DNA of 64,000 nt from Steinernema hermaphroditum. Its lineage: Eukaryota; Nematoda; Chromadorea; Rhabditida; Steinernematidae. The notes beneath the pieces were generated by a model that ran no database searches, was not told where the DNA came from, and was given only the letters and a program-made list of their open reading frames with translations. Location: the NCBI GenBank assembly GCA_030435675.1, contig CM059625.1:1736001-1800000 (forward strand), given 5' to 3'. Shown here piece after piece: positions 1 to 12,900 of the stretch. Numbering within the stretch: the first letter of the stretch is position 1; each line of letters starts with the position of its first letter. Position numbers and translations under genes: made by a program.

Positions 1-3000
1 TTCTTCGAACACTCTCGGATCCTATACGGCTTCTGTGTGCTTAGTCCTTAGCTCCCATTTTGTGTCCTGAAATGCGTCATGTATTTCCGGATACCAAAGA
101 GACTGTGACGTAAAAATTGTTTTCAATTTCAGAAGCCATTGTTTGATCATCACAAGCGGCGACGTAACCCGTTTTGCAACATGTTCTGCACGTAACTGGG
201 TCATTAAAATGATGCAAATTCCAGTAAATGCTCAGCACTTTTGTAGTTTTAAAGTTCAGCTTCGTGCCGACTCGAAGAACATATTTAACGAAAAACGCTT
301 TACACGTCATTTCCGATTTTGCACAACACAACAATATTGCTTCCTTGGTGTCGATGGACGTTGAGAGGTTGCCTTATCCGTCACGTAAACTCTGCACTAA
401 TCCGTATGCCAAAAAGCACACACACATAACGCTAAGATTCACAAGTCAAGTGGCATTTCAATTCGTGACGAGATGAATTGTGCTGAAAGGCAATAGAAAT
501 GTTGGTACATCAGAGATTGTGGTTTCCAAATGGTTTTTTACCAATTTGATTTTGTGAGTGCACATCGTTAATGGAAACATTTACTACAACTCATTTGAGT
601 GATCAGCGCGCTGTGCATATTTTGTGGAAGGCTCGACTTCGGTGGTTTCTAGAAGATGACAGACCTCATTGTCCTCGATCATATATACCAGAAAAGGTTG
701 ACACTTTAGACTGTTTTCATCACGTTTCTGCTAACGACCAGAACATAAAAATAGTATTGTTTTGATGATCATTCGCCGTTGTGGTATGGTGTCAACATCT
801 ACGTCTACAATTCTTTTAAGTTTGTCGCAGAAAAACTGTCGTAGGAGTATACGTCAACAAGCGAATATAATCTTACTTCTTAATGTAATGCTCACATGAA
901 TCAGTGGTAAAAATAAACTTTGTTATGAATTTAACAAGATGACCTTGTCGATCTTTGTAATGATAAAGTACCGACTCACTGATTGCTAGAAGCCAATGAA
1001 GAATTAGCTTCAATTGTGCCGGTAGCGATCGGTCGGATCATCCACTCGCTTCCGGATGGTAAAGGAAAAGAATGCTTGCCCAAGAAAAACGTGATGTTCA
1101 GAGATTTATTTTCAACACGAAAGGTAACTTGTTCAAAATGATTGAAAGCAAAGAACGTAAGGCCAGTAGCCTATCAGCATAGCTCAGACTCTTCGAAGTT
1201 TTACACATTTTTAATGGGCCTTTGGCCCCTCATTTCTACGAATCGCGATCGGTCAACTAATCCACATCTCGCTTTCTCTGTAGCTCGCTGAATGCATTTT
1301 GCGAGTAACCGTTTTTGGCCGTCTTTGCTGCTTCAGTGATCGGCCCGACTCCCAAAAGACGTGGAGTACGGTAGTTCCATCGACTCGCCAACTACCGCCC
1401 GGCCACCCGCTTACCCACCAGAAATCGCATAAACATCGCTTAAGCTCCGATGTCTGGGCTGCCAGATGCCTCGATTGTTCCCTCTTCACCAGGTGTGCCC
1501 CACCACCGCCATCCGCCAGCATCCATGGAGGCCACCAAAGTGCACATTGATGGGATCGCGGATACCGTCTCCAGCAGAACGCAGAATGAGGCGAACGTTG
1601 TGATTCGTGCTTTCGTGTGCACATATCTTTTTCTCTATATATCCTAGTCCAAAAATTTTCTTTCCTCTCTCCCGGTGGAGTTTCCGGCAAACATCTGGTT
1701 CCTGAACTGCCGATTGAAAACGTCCTAAACATAGATTCTTGATTTCCGGTTGTTTTCAAATCCGCTCACGGCTGTTGTCGTTCCAATTAGACTCAAGTTA
1801 AACTTCCTGATTGGGAACAGGTTTGTTGATGCGGAACGCAAATTAAAGGTTAAAACGTCGACGATCTAAATAAAGCAGTTAACAAGGAAGGAAGCCTCTC
1901 TTCTCATGACATCATGAAATCTGCAACAGGGCATGTAATCTCGACTGATTAGTGGAACGCAAAGGCCAAATGTAGACTCTAAGGTTTTCGAGACCTACAG
2001 CTAAAGGACGAGGCCACTTGTACATTGTAAAGGAAATAAAAAGACGCGACATTTTGAAAAATGACGACTTCTATAATTTCTAAATTTCATGATTTTCCAT
2101 TTTTACCGCTTTTCTGGAAATCGCCCTTTATACTATTTTATGAAAAAAGACTAAAAGGTTCAAAGTTTCAAAATAAGCATTGCGTCACAACGAATAAGTT
2201 CGAGCAAAGGACAACACAGACTAATTTTTTCCAAATTCAGTCCATCATATGATTGTTGCACTAGTGCAGCTCTTCATAACGTCGAAAAAGCACAATCGTT
2301 GTGCACTATGTCTATAGTTCTATTCTAGTGTTCGCGTTTCTCATGCGATATCGTGTGACATAAACTATTTTCATAGTAATTACAAAGATCACCGACGATT
2401 TGATATCAGCACAAAAATAAAAGTAATTAAGCCCGCTCCATAAACATATATACAAAGTGGATGGGAAGAGATGATAAAATTGGGTAAAATGGAAAAGAAA
2501 ACAGTACAAAGTGGTTTGTGAAAATAAGGTGTAAGATGATTTGCTTCTACAGTAAAACCGGTTGAGCGAAGCGAATTTTCATCGTCCTGAACGCTAATTC
2601 TTCTGAAAATGCATATTGAACTAAACTGGAGCAGTCCGTCAAACGAAATGAATGTAGCATTTTGACCGAAAAAGAAGCCTACCAGCTACCAGCAGACCAT
2701 CCTCAGATCAGGTTCGTACCCATAGTATTAGTACTGCTTCCTTGTGTTAGTTGTAAATACAACAATGCACCCATTCTTCTGCAAATCTCAGTGTGTACAG
2801 CTGTTCAATTTTGTCGTTTACATATTCGACTTCACAATGTTTTCATTAACAGAACTCCCCCTGAAAAGATGCCCTATATTATCCAGACCCTAGACTACAC
2901 TCTACGTGCTCAGCGACCATCCGGGGGCTGTCAAGGATGTACCTGATTCCATATTTAATAGTGCACGAGCATTTAAAAAAGTCACTTGTTTACGTCATCA

Positions 3001-5459
3001 AACTAAAATCCCATTTGTTTGAATTGTTCGATGCGCCTCGCTATAGGTGGCAGACTTTCATTCCAAAACAGGTCGTGATCGTTGGGCTTGTGAAATTAGC
3101 GAAATTAATCATGGACAAAGCAGACATAAACACACAGAAATTGTATTTGTGGTCGTCCTCCGCTTTTCGACTTTTTGTGTGTTGCATGGACGTCACCGAC
3201 GGTGAACATAAATTCCCTAATTGGGAATAAAAGTCACGACAATTGCGTAAAAATAGCGACGTACAATACGGGTGTTGCTGTGTGACGATTTCGAAGAACT
3301 CGCTTGTTGGATCACGACAGATTGCATGGAAATAATCCTCGTTTCCACGAAGAAATTGTCAACTTTGGTCTTACTCTATAGCTTGACACGCAACAATCTT
3401 CGGCGGTTTTGTACCATTTGGAAGTTCTGCCGGGAATGGTGGAATTGGTAACGAATTGCAAGCTTTAGATAGTTGTAAAGCCACATACGGTCTGCACATG
3501 TGAAAGCTGAAAAGTCCCTCTACTTCACTCATCTCGGTGTGTTTTGGCAAAGATCAGACGTCAAGGTGCATTGTGCAAGATGCGCAAACCCAAGAGAACC
3601 GGTTGCGAACTGCGTATTTTTCAAATTTTTCATTTTTGCACTTTCCGTTTCTTACATGTCTCGACTAAATTCCACTTCCGCTTAATATTCGAACGAACAA
3701 ATCAGGTTTCAAACCATTCTAAACAACATCCACAGTTCTATTTATAATAATTCTGTTTACCACCGGGAAAATTTAGTTTTCCTTCTTTGTTATACGGTAT
3801 TGTTCGCTATTGTGACCGTATAGAAACGTTTCAGACATCGCCACCTTAGTGACGCATGAATTACGGATTGCCGTCGACCGCTTCCTGTTCCCCTGTTTTC
3901 AAGCCCGTTCCATGACTGAATCGCCGCAGCCGGCAGACCCGGAAGTTCAAAACTGCTAATTATTATTGGTGGCGAGCCGTTCCAAAATCCGATTCGCCAT
4001 CGCTTGTTTATGCGCTTGGTGCCATAGATCGGTTCGCAGAGCGCATGCTACAAAAGCTGAGGGCTATTTCGAGACATGGAATTAAGGACGCTGAATGTCG
4101 AAAGTAAACGGAAGTGATAATTGTTTACGGATGGAGGACAACACAGTAAGCAGATTGAGGGCTGAAAATAGCTTTCTGCGGAAAGTGGAACACAAGTTAA
4201 AAATTCTTCGATAAATGGAGATTACTAGCGACTAGACCAGATTATGGAAGGCTCTGGAAACTGGAATACACATCGTTTCTGTGAATAAAAAAGTCATCTA
4301 CGATTTATATATTTCACGCTGAAAAAAAGAAGGATAGTAAATAGAAAGAATCCCAGTAATCTCTACTATCCTGCAATAATATCCTCTAGAAGTATAAACA
4401 TCCGACAATTTTCGATATTGTTCGAATCTATGTAGCTTCTTTATCTGTTGCCCTCCCGATATTCACTTTCTTGACGTCCGCTAATCATCGATAGGTTACA
4501 ACTGCATGGATATGAAACTTCGAGAACTCTGCCCACTTTTTTATTTGCTATTTCTGGAAACCCATTCATCCGTAGGCGAAGAGCAGATAGAGGGATTAGC
4601 GACATATAATGACGAAAGCGGCTAAATGCTAATAGAAAAGATGCTTTGCTGATCTACGAAAGACACATGAAACATCAATGACGCGGAATGTACTTGTGTA
4701 ACTCCCACCACCGTCATCCCAACTCTGCATCCCTTCGGGCTTCCGCCGTAAGCATGTCTTCTTTATTTTTTTCTTTATTCTCAAAACTCTATCGCCGAAC
4801 GCACACAACAACAAAACGAATGTGTACAGGAGATGCGCGGAATTTACGTTAATTATAATATAATATAATTATGATAGTGATATACTTTGTACTAATACTC
4901 AACGAGTTGCTGATGGAGAAAATTGGGAAGGGGACTGAAATCCGTGCGCACATGTGTGGGGAGACAGGAAAGAGAACATGAAGTAACCCGCAACTACCAT
5001 TATCAGCTCGCTTACGACCAAACAAATAAGCGGCAACTATGGAACGACGACATCTTGTCTTACAACATTATGGACATGGAGGGTAAGAGCGCGCATGTGG
5101 ACGATGACGATGATGATGACCGTATGTTTCGAATCCGATTGCGTTTGACCACGCTGAGGGGGAACATTTTTACAACTCTGGCTCTGAGATGGGGCGAAGG
5201 AGTGGCGACTGGCTTTTTTGGCGGCAAGACAAATATGTTAATACTATAGCTTAAATAATACATACAAATAGTATCACATTCGAAGGGCTGAGATTATAAA
5301 TTAATAGAATTATGCGGAAATAATACAGAAGAGATCAGACAGGAGAGAGGGATTGAAGATATCGAGAGAGAGGGAGCGAAATACAGAAAGGCCGTTTTTG
5401 TTTCTACTCTAATCGGCACCTATCGAAGACAGGAAGAGGGCTATCGCCGCTGCCGCTTC
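1..5459. other. Stretch without a supported gene
   Basis: Apart from a dispersed repeat copy near 1255-1430, I could support no gene here. The open frames are short, lack convincing splice sites and resemble no family I know. There is a short AT-rich palindromic patch near 4855-4875 and a simple GAT/GAC run at 5099-5120. Confidence 0.5.
1255..1430 (-). repeat. Dispersed repeat family, copy 1
   Basis: The minus strand aligns with 26741-26940 (plus) and with the minus strand of 60785-60962. Shared blocks include TGGAACTAC, then TTTTGGGAGTCGGGCCGATC against TTCTGGGAGCCGGGGCGATC, then a purine-rich end of the CAGAGA..GCGAG type. The copies are clearly diverged. No terminal inverted repeat was seen. 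It may be a degenerate transposon, a SINE-like unit or a piece of an old gene family. Confidence 0.55.
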
Positions 5460-8400
5460 TTAGCTGGTTCCCACGAAGCCGGCGAACGAGCCGAACTGTA
5501 GCCGGACGCTATGCAGAACGCCGATGCAGTCGCAGCGGCCTCGCAGCTCGTCGACGTCCCTGTAGTTGGACGACCTCCATGAGTAGATGCTCGCCTTGCT
5601 TGGGTGATTCGAGCAGAACTGGATGCACTGCTCCCGCTCCACATTTTCTGCCGACACGATGACAGGGCCACTGAGTTCGTGGTCCCAAAATCGGTCTCGT
5701 TCGATCTCGTCTGAAATGGAGTGAATTCAAGATTTGAACGAAATTCGTAACTTTATGACAATAGATCGGAATTAAATATGGAGAAACGAGAGGTTCTTTA
5801 TGTGATATGAATCGATCACAAAAAAAGCTAACTTTTGAACTTGCAGCACCTGCTTTTTCACATTTTGTGCTCTTTGTACATTTCGCTATTTGTGCCTACA
5901 CGCGAAATCACAGATCGTGCTTTAATTCCGCTAACCCTTGAATATTACTCAAATTACACCTGCAATTTTCCACGAAATTGCTTTGTTTTCTTGACGTCGA
6001 CGTCAACGCCGCTCACCATTCATTTAATGTGATTTTTCAAGATTATTTTCACCCGCTCTCTATTCATAGCCAATCGACTAATTCCCACTGGGTGTCTCGA
6101 TGAATCACATCGTTTATTGAAAAGCGTCGTCAACGTCACTATCCACTTTGGCGACTATCTGAGGCGGGCGGGCCACAAAAAAACTACCGTAATTGGCCCA
6201 TTTTTCCAGTTAATATAGTTTTCAAATGACGTTGCCCTCTGCGGTCTTCGTCCAAAGTTCGGCGTACTTCGCTTCCACTTCGGCGCCCTTACATTAGAGA
6301 GGCGCCGAATTGAATTTTGACCATTTTTCAGTGGGCCAATGAAGCGGGGTTAAACCGCAAAAATCCAAATATAATGCGAACGTCATATGGAAAGCGTCGC
6401 TTAAATGTCAATTTCACTCGTCGATGAACTTCCAGCTATCGACTCCCATATGCTTCCCTGTGGGAGTCTTGCTCCTAAGGCGTTAATCCCACTCATTAGG
6501 CTTCGGTTTTATTGCTGATAACGAGCAAAAAATGTCTCGAATAAAATTTGAAACGGTAGAACTTAAACCTAGGAATGTATCCTTGTTGTCGTACTCCCAT
6601 CCAATCAGCTGTTTGTCAGCGGCAGTTACAGCGTCTCGCCAGCCCACCCTCACCCGCCTGATGATATCATCGACGTGGAAAATTGGCCTACGCCGGCATT
6701 TGATAACATAAAAGGTGTTTTTGCACAACCATCACCGGCCGGTATCCGGAAACAGGCCCCGTATCCTGACGAGATGTTTTCTTCTTCCTTTTGCGCACGC
6801 ACGAAGCGCGCGAGCTTTGGCCAGACAAAAAAAGTCAACTGCCGTCGACCAACGACTTTGGCCGGGTCAAAAAAGGCGCGTCAGACGAATGTTTAGTTGG
6901 TCAGAGAGTAAAGCTTCAAAGAGATTTTGCATCGCTTCCTGCTTCGAGCTTCCTTCAGGCTTATCCCCGCCGTTCACCGTTGGGAATTGGTCGGGCCCCA
7001 ATTTGCAGGCAACTCTCTGCCGATCATATGTGATAATACGTGGCGTCCGAGTGAAAATATGTGAACAAAGGGCCGAAAAACGAAGAGGAACGAGTGCCTG
7101 GTTCACCGCAAAAACGACGGAATCAGATTAAATGACGTGGGCATAGCGTCATCCGGGCCACATAGAACTTCTTCTGTTCAATTCCCGGAGGGCGAAACGA
7201 CCCGAAAGTTGTTGTGTATATGTGCAATTTGAGGACATGATGCAAACGAAAGGTAAACTCTGGCCTACGGATTCGGTTCGTAATGGCAGGCTACAAAAAC
7301 TTTTTGTTTCAATGGACTTTTTGGCACTTCCGCCTGAGCGGTTGTAGACTTGACATTTCAATTAAAAATTCAGCGAAAAAAGTTGAGAAATCTCAGGAGG
7401 GAAACCCTAAAAAATTCACGTAAAAAATAATGGACGAGAAGTCCAATTGGGAAATAGTGCGTGACGAAAGATCAGCATCAAAGGTAACGTTTTCGGGAGG
7501 GTTTTTACGGCCAACCAGATTGATTCTTTGGTCACTAGCCAATTGGCCAATTCTCCGTTTTTTTCTGATGATATCATGATAAATTGCGGTGTTATTTTAA
7601 TTAATAACTCGCTTTTTTGATCCACAAGAAGAGTCAACATCTATCTCTGTGCTAACATTATGGTAAAACGTACCGAAATCGAGGCACAGCCCGAAGTATG
7701 CGCTTTCCTTGGCGACGATCGTGCCGTTCAGCGACCTGCTCTTCAATGTGCACATGCCGCCTTCAACCCACTCGAAGCCCATACAGCAGACGTCGAGTTG
7801 GCAGAATTCGGCACACTCACGACGCGTCACGTCGTAGTCTCTGCGATAGTCGGCACCGTCTATCGTCTTACCCGGTCCAAAGAAGAAGCATTTACCTAAA
7901 AATTCATTTGTTAAAAGTTGACCTCTGACTTCTGCGTGCGAAAATGTCAAAGAACACCTGCTGTGGCGCTATTTGAGACGATCCGGACAGGCCGGAAACG
8001 TATAAATTAGAAAGCAAAACGTTAGTGGAAAACAATTAGAAGCGCCACATTTCGGCCGCTCGCGTCTGACCGAGCACAATAACCGTGATGAAGCGAAAAA
8101 GCGCCGTAATTGGGGACAGCCGACCTCTGAGGGCCGTTCGCATAAGTTATTCATTTTATTTGACTCTCAATGTCGTTCTAAAGACCACTTCCTCTTTCGC
8201 TGCTTTATTGTTTCGCATAAATCCGGGTGTGCTTTGCGCCACTTAACTGCGTCCTCACGTCTGCTCTCTGACCTTAGGAGCGCGCGCGCCCGGAGGCCAT
8301 TCAGTCAGCCGCGCCGTTGACTAATTACACCATCACCACCATCTCCACCACTAGCACTTCCGCTATCAAAACAACAATTTTTTGAAGCATCCAAAGGGCA

Positions 8401-8686
8401 GACCACTGGTTGTGTAATAAGGATGATTGCGAGCGAGGCCACACACATATGTTCACATCAGGCACGTACCTGAGTTCGTCGCTCTGACAGTCGGCATGAG
8501 TACCAGAACGAGTACGAAGACGGTCCGCGCGATTTTTGTCGGTACCAGCAGTGACAGTAATCGTCGGTAGCACAAAAGCACCGTGAGTGGCACGAAGAAG
8601 AGGGAAGCGCTCCCGGTGGCGGAGCGTCTGAAGCTGCTGCTGCAGGAGACCAGGCTTCTTTGCAATTCGACGACCATGCTAGGCAT
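5460..8686 (-). CDS. Secreted or membrane protein with two PAN/apple-like domains
   Basis: Three exons fit in phase: 8686-8470, 7895-7674 and 5710-5460 (stop TAA), giving about 229 residues. Donors are GTACGTGCC and GTACGTTTT; acceptors are ATTTTTAG and CATTTCAG. The start at 8686 is chosen because a strong acceptor (GTAGTTTCAG, exon edge 8699) lies 13 bases before it. Residues 1-70 carry two hydrophobic runs, the second (TVFVLVLVLMPTVRA) resembling a signal peptide core. Exon 2 is one PAN-like module with paired cysteines (KCFFFG..RRECAEFCQLDVCCMGFEW..GMCTLKS..GLC). Exon 3 is a second module (REQCIQFCSNHP..GRCDCIG). PAN domains bind proteins or sugars outside the cell; the target is unknown. 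Intron 2 is nearly 2 kb. The extreme N-terminus is the least certain part. Confidence 0.75.
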
Positions 8687-8699
8687 AAGGAAGTCGCCA

Positions 8700-8701
8700 C
8701 T
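8700..8701 (-). promoter_or_regulatory. Probable trans-splice acceptor of the PAN gene
   Basis: On the minus strand GTAGTTTCAG ends here, 13 bases before the ATG at 8686. In nematodes such a site with no upstream coding exon is usually where a spliced leader is added. This is inference from position and sequence only. Confidence 0.45.
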
Positions 8702-9810
8702 GAAACTACCTCTAGACTTAATCTCTCCTCCTGGCGTCACCCGGCATTTTAAATGGGGGCGTGGCCACGCGATAACCTCCTTCTGGAGCGCGTAGAGCTG
8801 GAGAAGCAGGAGGGGCCACGAGCACCATATCAGCAGCACGACTATGTGGTTAGTGAGCGACTCGACGAAATATTCACATAAAATCAAAAAATGAAATGAG
8901 AACGCAAATAAAAAACGGAGCACAATCAGTCCCAAACAAGCTTGGGCTATTGGCGTGCAAAAAAAGGACCGCCTGTCCTCGACTGTGCCCCCGGAGGACT
9001 GCTGCGGGGGTGCGATCGCTTTAATTGTATTTTCTGGTGATATCATGGTGCATCAATCAAGGGCAACAAGAAGCGAATTATCGTAAGTGGGTGGGGTTTT
9101 TTTTGTAGAAAATTTGACTGAATTTGGCAAAGTTCTTTTGGCTGCGCTCAAAACGAAGAAACTACGACCGTTCACGTTCGTACGGGGAAATGAGGAAATG
9201 TTAATAAAATGAGGAAGTAATGAAACATAGGTTGAACGGAATTGTATTACTGGGTAAAATACAAAATCTGTGGTCGACGCTTTGTAGTTTGGACCGAGCA
9301 CTATTCATAATATTCACATCTGTATTCACATAACGGTTCGCGTCATTGCGCTTGAGGGTATTGTTACATGACGTGCGAAATAAGTCGCATTCCACAAGGT
9401 TACGGTGCACGTAACGTGCAGCTCGTAAAAAAACCATAGAACCAGATTTATCAGGTTAAGGGTAAATAAGGAAGGTATTTCGCGCATTATGACGATGAGA
9501 AGGAAGTAGACCAGGTAAATCAATTTGCGAAAAAGTGATTTCTGCACCCTCAAACGCGCAGGGAAGAATAAGGATAATAAGCAAGCATCAGCGTGAAAAG
9601 AATAATACCCCTACTAATGAACTGCGACAATGGAAAACTAAAAGATAGCGCCTTTTAAAAATCCGATGCCTATTGAGGGACAATGCCATAACCGCAGCTT
9701 CCGCAAAGAATACTGGCAACACGACAGAAGCAGCTTGTTTGTTCTTTAATAATCCACCAGGGTCGGGATGGATTACCCCAGATCTTCGGCACCTCCTCAG
9801 CAGCGCCTCA

Positions 9811-9966
9811 TTAACTCTTATATCCGTGAACGGGCATGAGGCGGTCCTCGCCGGACGACACCACGGTGGACCGGTAGTCCCCACCCATCGGGTGCGACCT
9901 GGGGACAACAGCCGTCTCCAGGAGCAGCCAGGTAATGAGCAAACGGCGTAACGCCGGCCGATTCAT
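9811..9966 (-). CDS. Candidate small secreted peptide, 51 residues
   Basis: An open frame starts MNRPALRR, followed by a hydrophobic core (LLITWLLLETAVV), a plausible cleavage region (PRSHP) and a short polar tail ending MPVHGYKS. A good 3' splice site (GCCAGCTTACAG, exon edge 9986) lies 20 bases before the ATG, matching the leader-acceptor pattern of the firm genes in this window. No dibasic processing site or cysteine framework is visible, so I cannot place it in a neuropeptide, insulin-like or antimicrobial family. The frame is GC-rich like its surroundings, and an open frame of this size can occur by chance. Confidence 0.35.
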   Translation of the reverse strand: MNRPALRRLLITWLLLETAVVPRSHPMGGDYRSTVVSSGEDRLMPVHGYKS

Positions 9967-12900
9967 AAGTGGCCAGGGGGAGGATCCTGTAAGCTGGCGG
10001 TGGGGTGTGGTTGCCGGCCGGTGGTGACTTTTTGATCTATTGCATGAAAGGGAAAGTCGAGGAGAGGATGGAAAGGGGGAAGGGGAAGAGGAAAGTGTAG
10101 ATGTGCGCGGTTCGCCGGGAGGCGTGGCTTCGTGCGCGTTCAAATCCAAATCACCCCCCTCAAACGGAGGGGGAGAGGTGTGGTGTGCGCGAGACGCCCT
10201 GCAAAAGTCGTCGAGCGGAGAGGGCGTATAAATGAAACTTTTGAAGAAGTAATTTGGTGAAGAAGACGTGGGAGTGATCGCAAAAGTTCACTGAATGAAG
10301 GGCGGACGTATACGGATGCCGTTGTACATATGAGTATGAAAGCAGGGGGCCCCCGGAATTGGAGGGCCAAGTGCGTCACACGTCCGGATGGACTCCGAAA
10401 GGGCTAAATTTAGGTGCGCCGCTGGAGAGAATATAAAGCGGCGAGGAGGCGGAAGGTATGCGAGCTGGAAGTGGCCCATGCACTTCGGTCAAGAAACACT
10501 TACAATACGTTAGCCTAATTGCGCATTTGCGTGTGAAACTTTAAAAATTCAAACAACGCCCCTCATTTTAGAAAGTGCGTATAGCGAGTCTTAAAAATAG
10601 TGCTTTAGCCATTGAAAACGCTCAAACGGAATTGTTTTTATTATTACTGTTATTAGGTACGTCAAGCAATGGCGAATTATGCCTATGACCACGACGCTAT
10701 TAGTGGATGATGTGACAGACGACATCGATGATCACATAATCAACAAGAAAAGCGCAAATGAGTGAAAATCCCGCGCCTGTGGCTGGAAGCTGAACCGAAG
10801 CAAAAGGAAGTGTATTTTTGCCACCCACATTGCATTATGGCCCTTAAGTGTTTGGCGTAATGTTTGTGTGTGTTGTTGCTAATCTTCGCATCCAAAACAC
10901 GGTGACGCTATGCAGACGGCGAGCAATGTGACTTGAATGAATGACTTTTGGCTTTAGGAACCTACGCAATTTGTGCATGGCGGGAGCGATAGATCTACAT
11001 GTCATTCACACACGGGTGGCCTGACGGTCAAGCGGACAGACGGACACAAAGTGATTATGATCTGCTAGTGCTGCTCTCGGCGGACAAGGAAGGTTTGCGA
11101 CGCGGAAGTTAAGGAAGTCCTGCTCTTTTGGAGCACCTCCGGTGACACCGATCGCCGGACGACGTCACAACCGCTATTTACATGTGAACTGAACACCGAG
11201 TGGGGGCCCCGGGGCTATCGGTGATGACGACTCAGCGGCTACTACGACGACTGATTTTGAGGAATTACTTGTGCACTTGCTTCAGAAAATGTTTATTTTC
11301 GCTTTGTTCATGAGAACACCTCGGCGCCTAAGGTGAAGTCAAGAACTCTAGAGAGGCATTAAAAATAGCGTCGTCGGAATAGTTTGATGCTCAAGGAATT
11401 ATTCAGCGGGTAAATACGGCAATCGTACTTCCGCGTAGGCAAAAATAAAATTGAAGTCACGCTACGTTGTTGAAATTCGAAGGATAAAAACGCCTATTCT
11501 TGCTGGTTCACCCCCTCAACTCAAGGGAAAAGCTGCGTATTTTCTATGCACAACATACATGCAACAGCATAGGGAGACCTCCCACTTGGGAGATTCTCAC
11601 CCATACTCGTACACCCTCTTACGTAAAGTTGGGAAATTAGGTTCCGGAGCTACGTTCACCGTAGACCCATGTTCTCATGAAATATTTTTTCTTGCTGAAC
11701 CGCTTCCTCCATTTTTGAAATTTTATTCGAGAAGTATCTCATGAAATTTTAAATTCGCACACGCACCGAAAATATTCACACGAAGAAGGAAAGCGGAGAC
11801 AGAAGGCGAAGTTCGCCGACCTTGTTATTGTCGCTTCTAGCTCTCATCTATGAATCACACTGCACTAACACAACATGGCAAGCAACGAAAAACTCGACCT
11901 TCTTGTAATAGAAGGAAAAAGAAGCTTACTGGTTCAGGGTTTTAGCGAAAGTTCTTCCCACCTAGTTACTAAATACAGAGTGAATGGGAAGTCACAATAC
12001 CGTGGGCAGGCTGAATTGTGTCAAAAAATATACTAGGGGATCACGACGTCCTGTTTCTCAGGAAGCCAGGCGGAAAACGATGCGTTCTTTGGGAAGAACA
12101 AGGAAAAGTCGTAGTTCCGCAGGATTTCTTCGGATTGTTTGTTTTGCCCAACGGCACTATTCCATAGTGTCACTCTCAGTACCTGGCGTTGTGAAAGAAC
12201 ACAAGCCGGTCTTCAGCCGGCACTGTGTGGAAGCGGCTCACTGATTTTTATCAAGCCGCAGAATACAGACACCATCAATGAACGTAGAGCATTGCAAAGT
12301 ACATTTGTTCTATGCTTAGCCATCGAAAGTCAAATATGCAAATATTATTACCTCGAAAATCCTCAAAACAAACCGTGACATTAGCAACCAGACGGATTTG
12401 GAAAATCCTCTGACCTCACATTCCCGAGGGAACTATGCAAGGATTCATTGCTTAACTAGTGCCAAGTCCTTTTCGGTCAAATCGATGTCTTTCTATTTGA
12501 CCTTAAACGGGCATTTCCAGGTCCAATTCGGTTCCCAAACTCTTCGCTTTTGCTAGAACGTCGACCGGAGAAAGGGCGAACAATGACGAGAACCTATTTT
12601 CATGTCACTTTCGACCACATCCCCTCTGCTGCAAGCATAATCCCTTGTTGTATGTTGCACTCTTGACATAGAACCCAGTTGGAGTGCCAAATTGAGGTCA
12701 CACAGAGGTGACTTCTTGGGGCGAAAGTTGTAATTCGCGTGTACTTGCTTTGCTGACTCAAATTATTGAATGTCTCTACGTAATCAAGGGGCACACTTCC
12801 ACGCAGCGGAGACAATTGCACAAACTGATAGAAGTCTGACGTCTACAGTAAGCGGGGTTGTACGTCGACAGAAAAATGTCGCTGACAAATCGCTAACATT

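Noticed and set aside
6483..7131. Several frames of 70-140 codons inside the long second intron of the PAN gene
   Set aside because: They overlap on both strands, carry no domain, and the intron limits are well supported.
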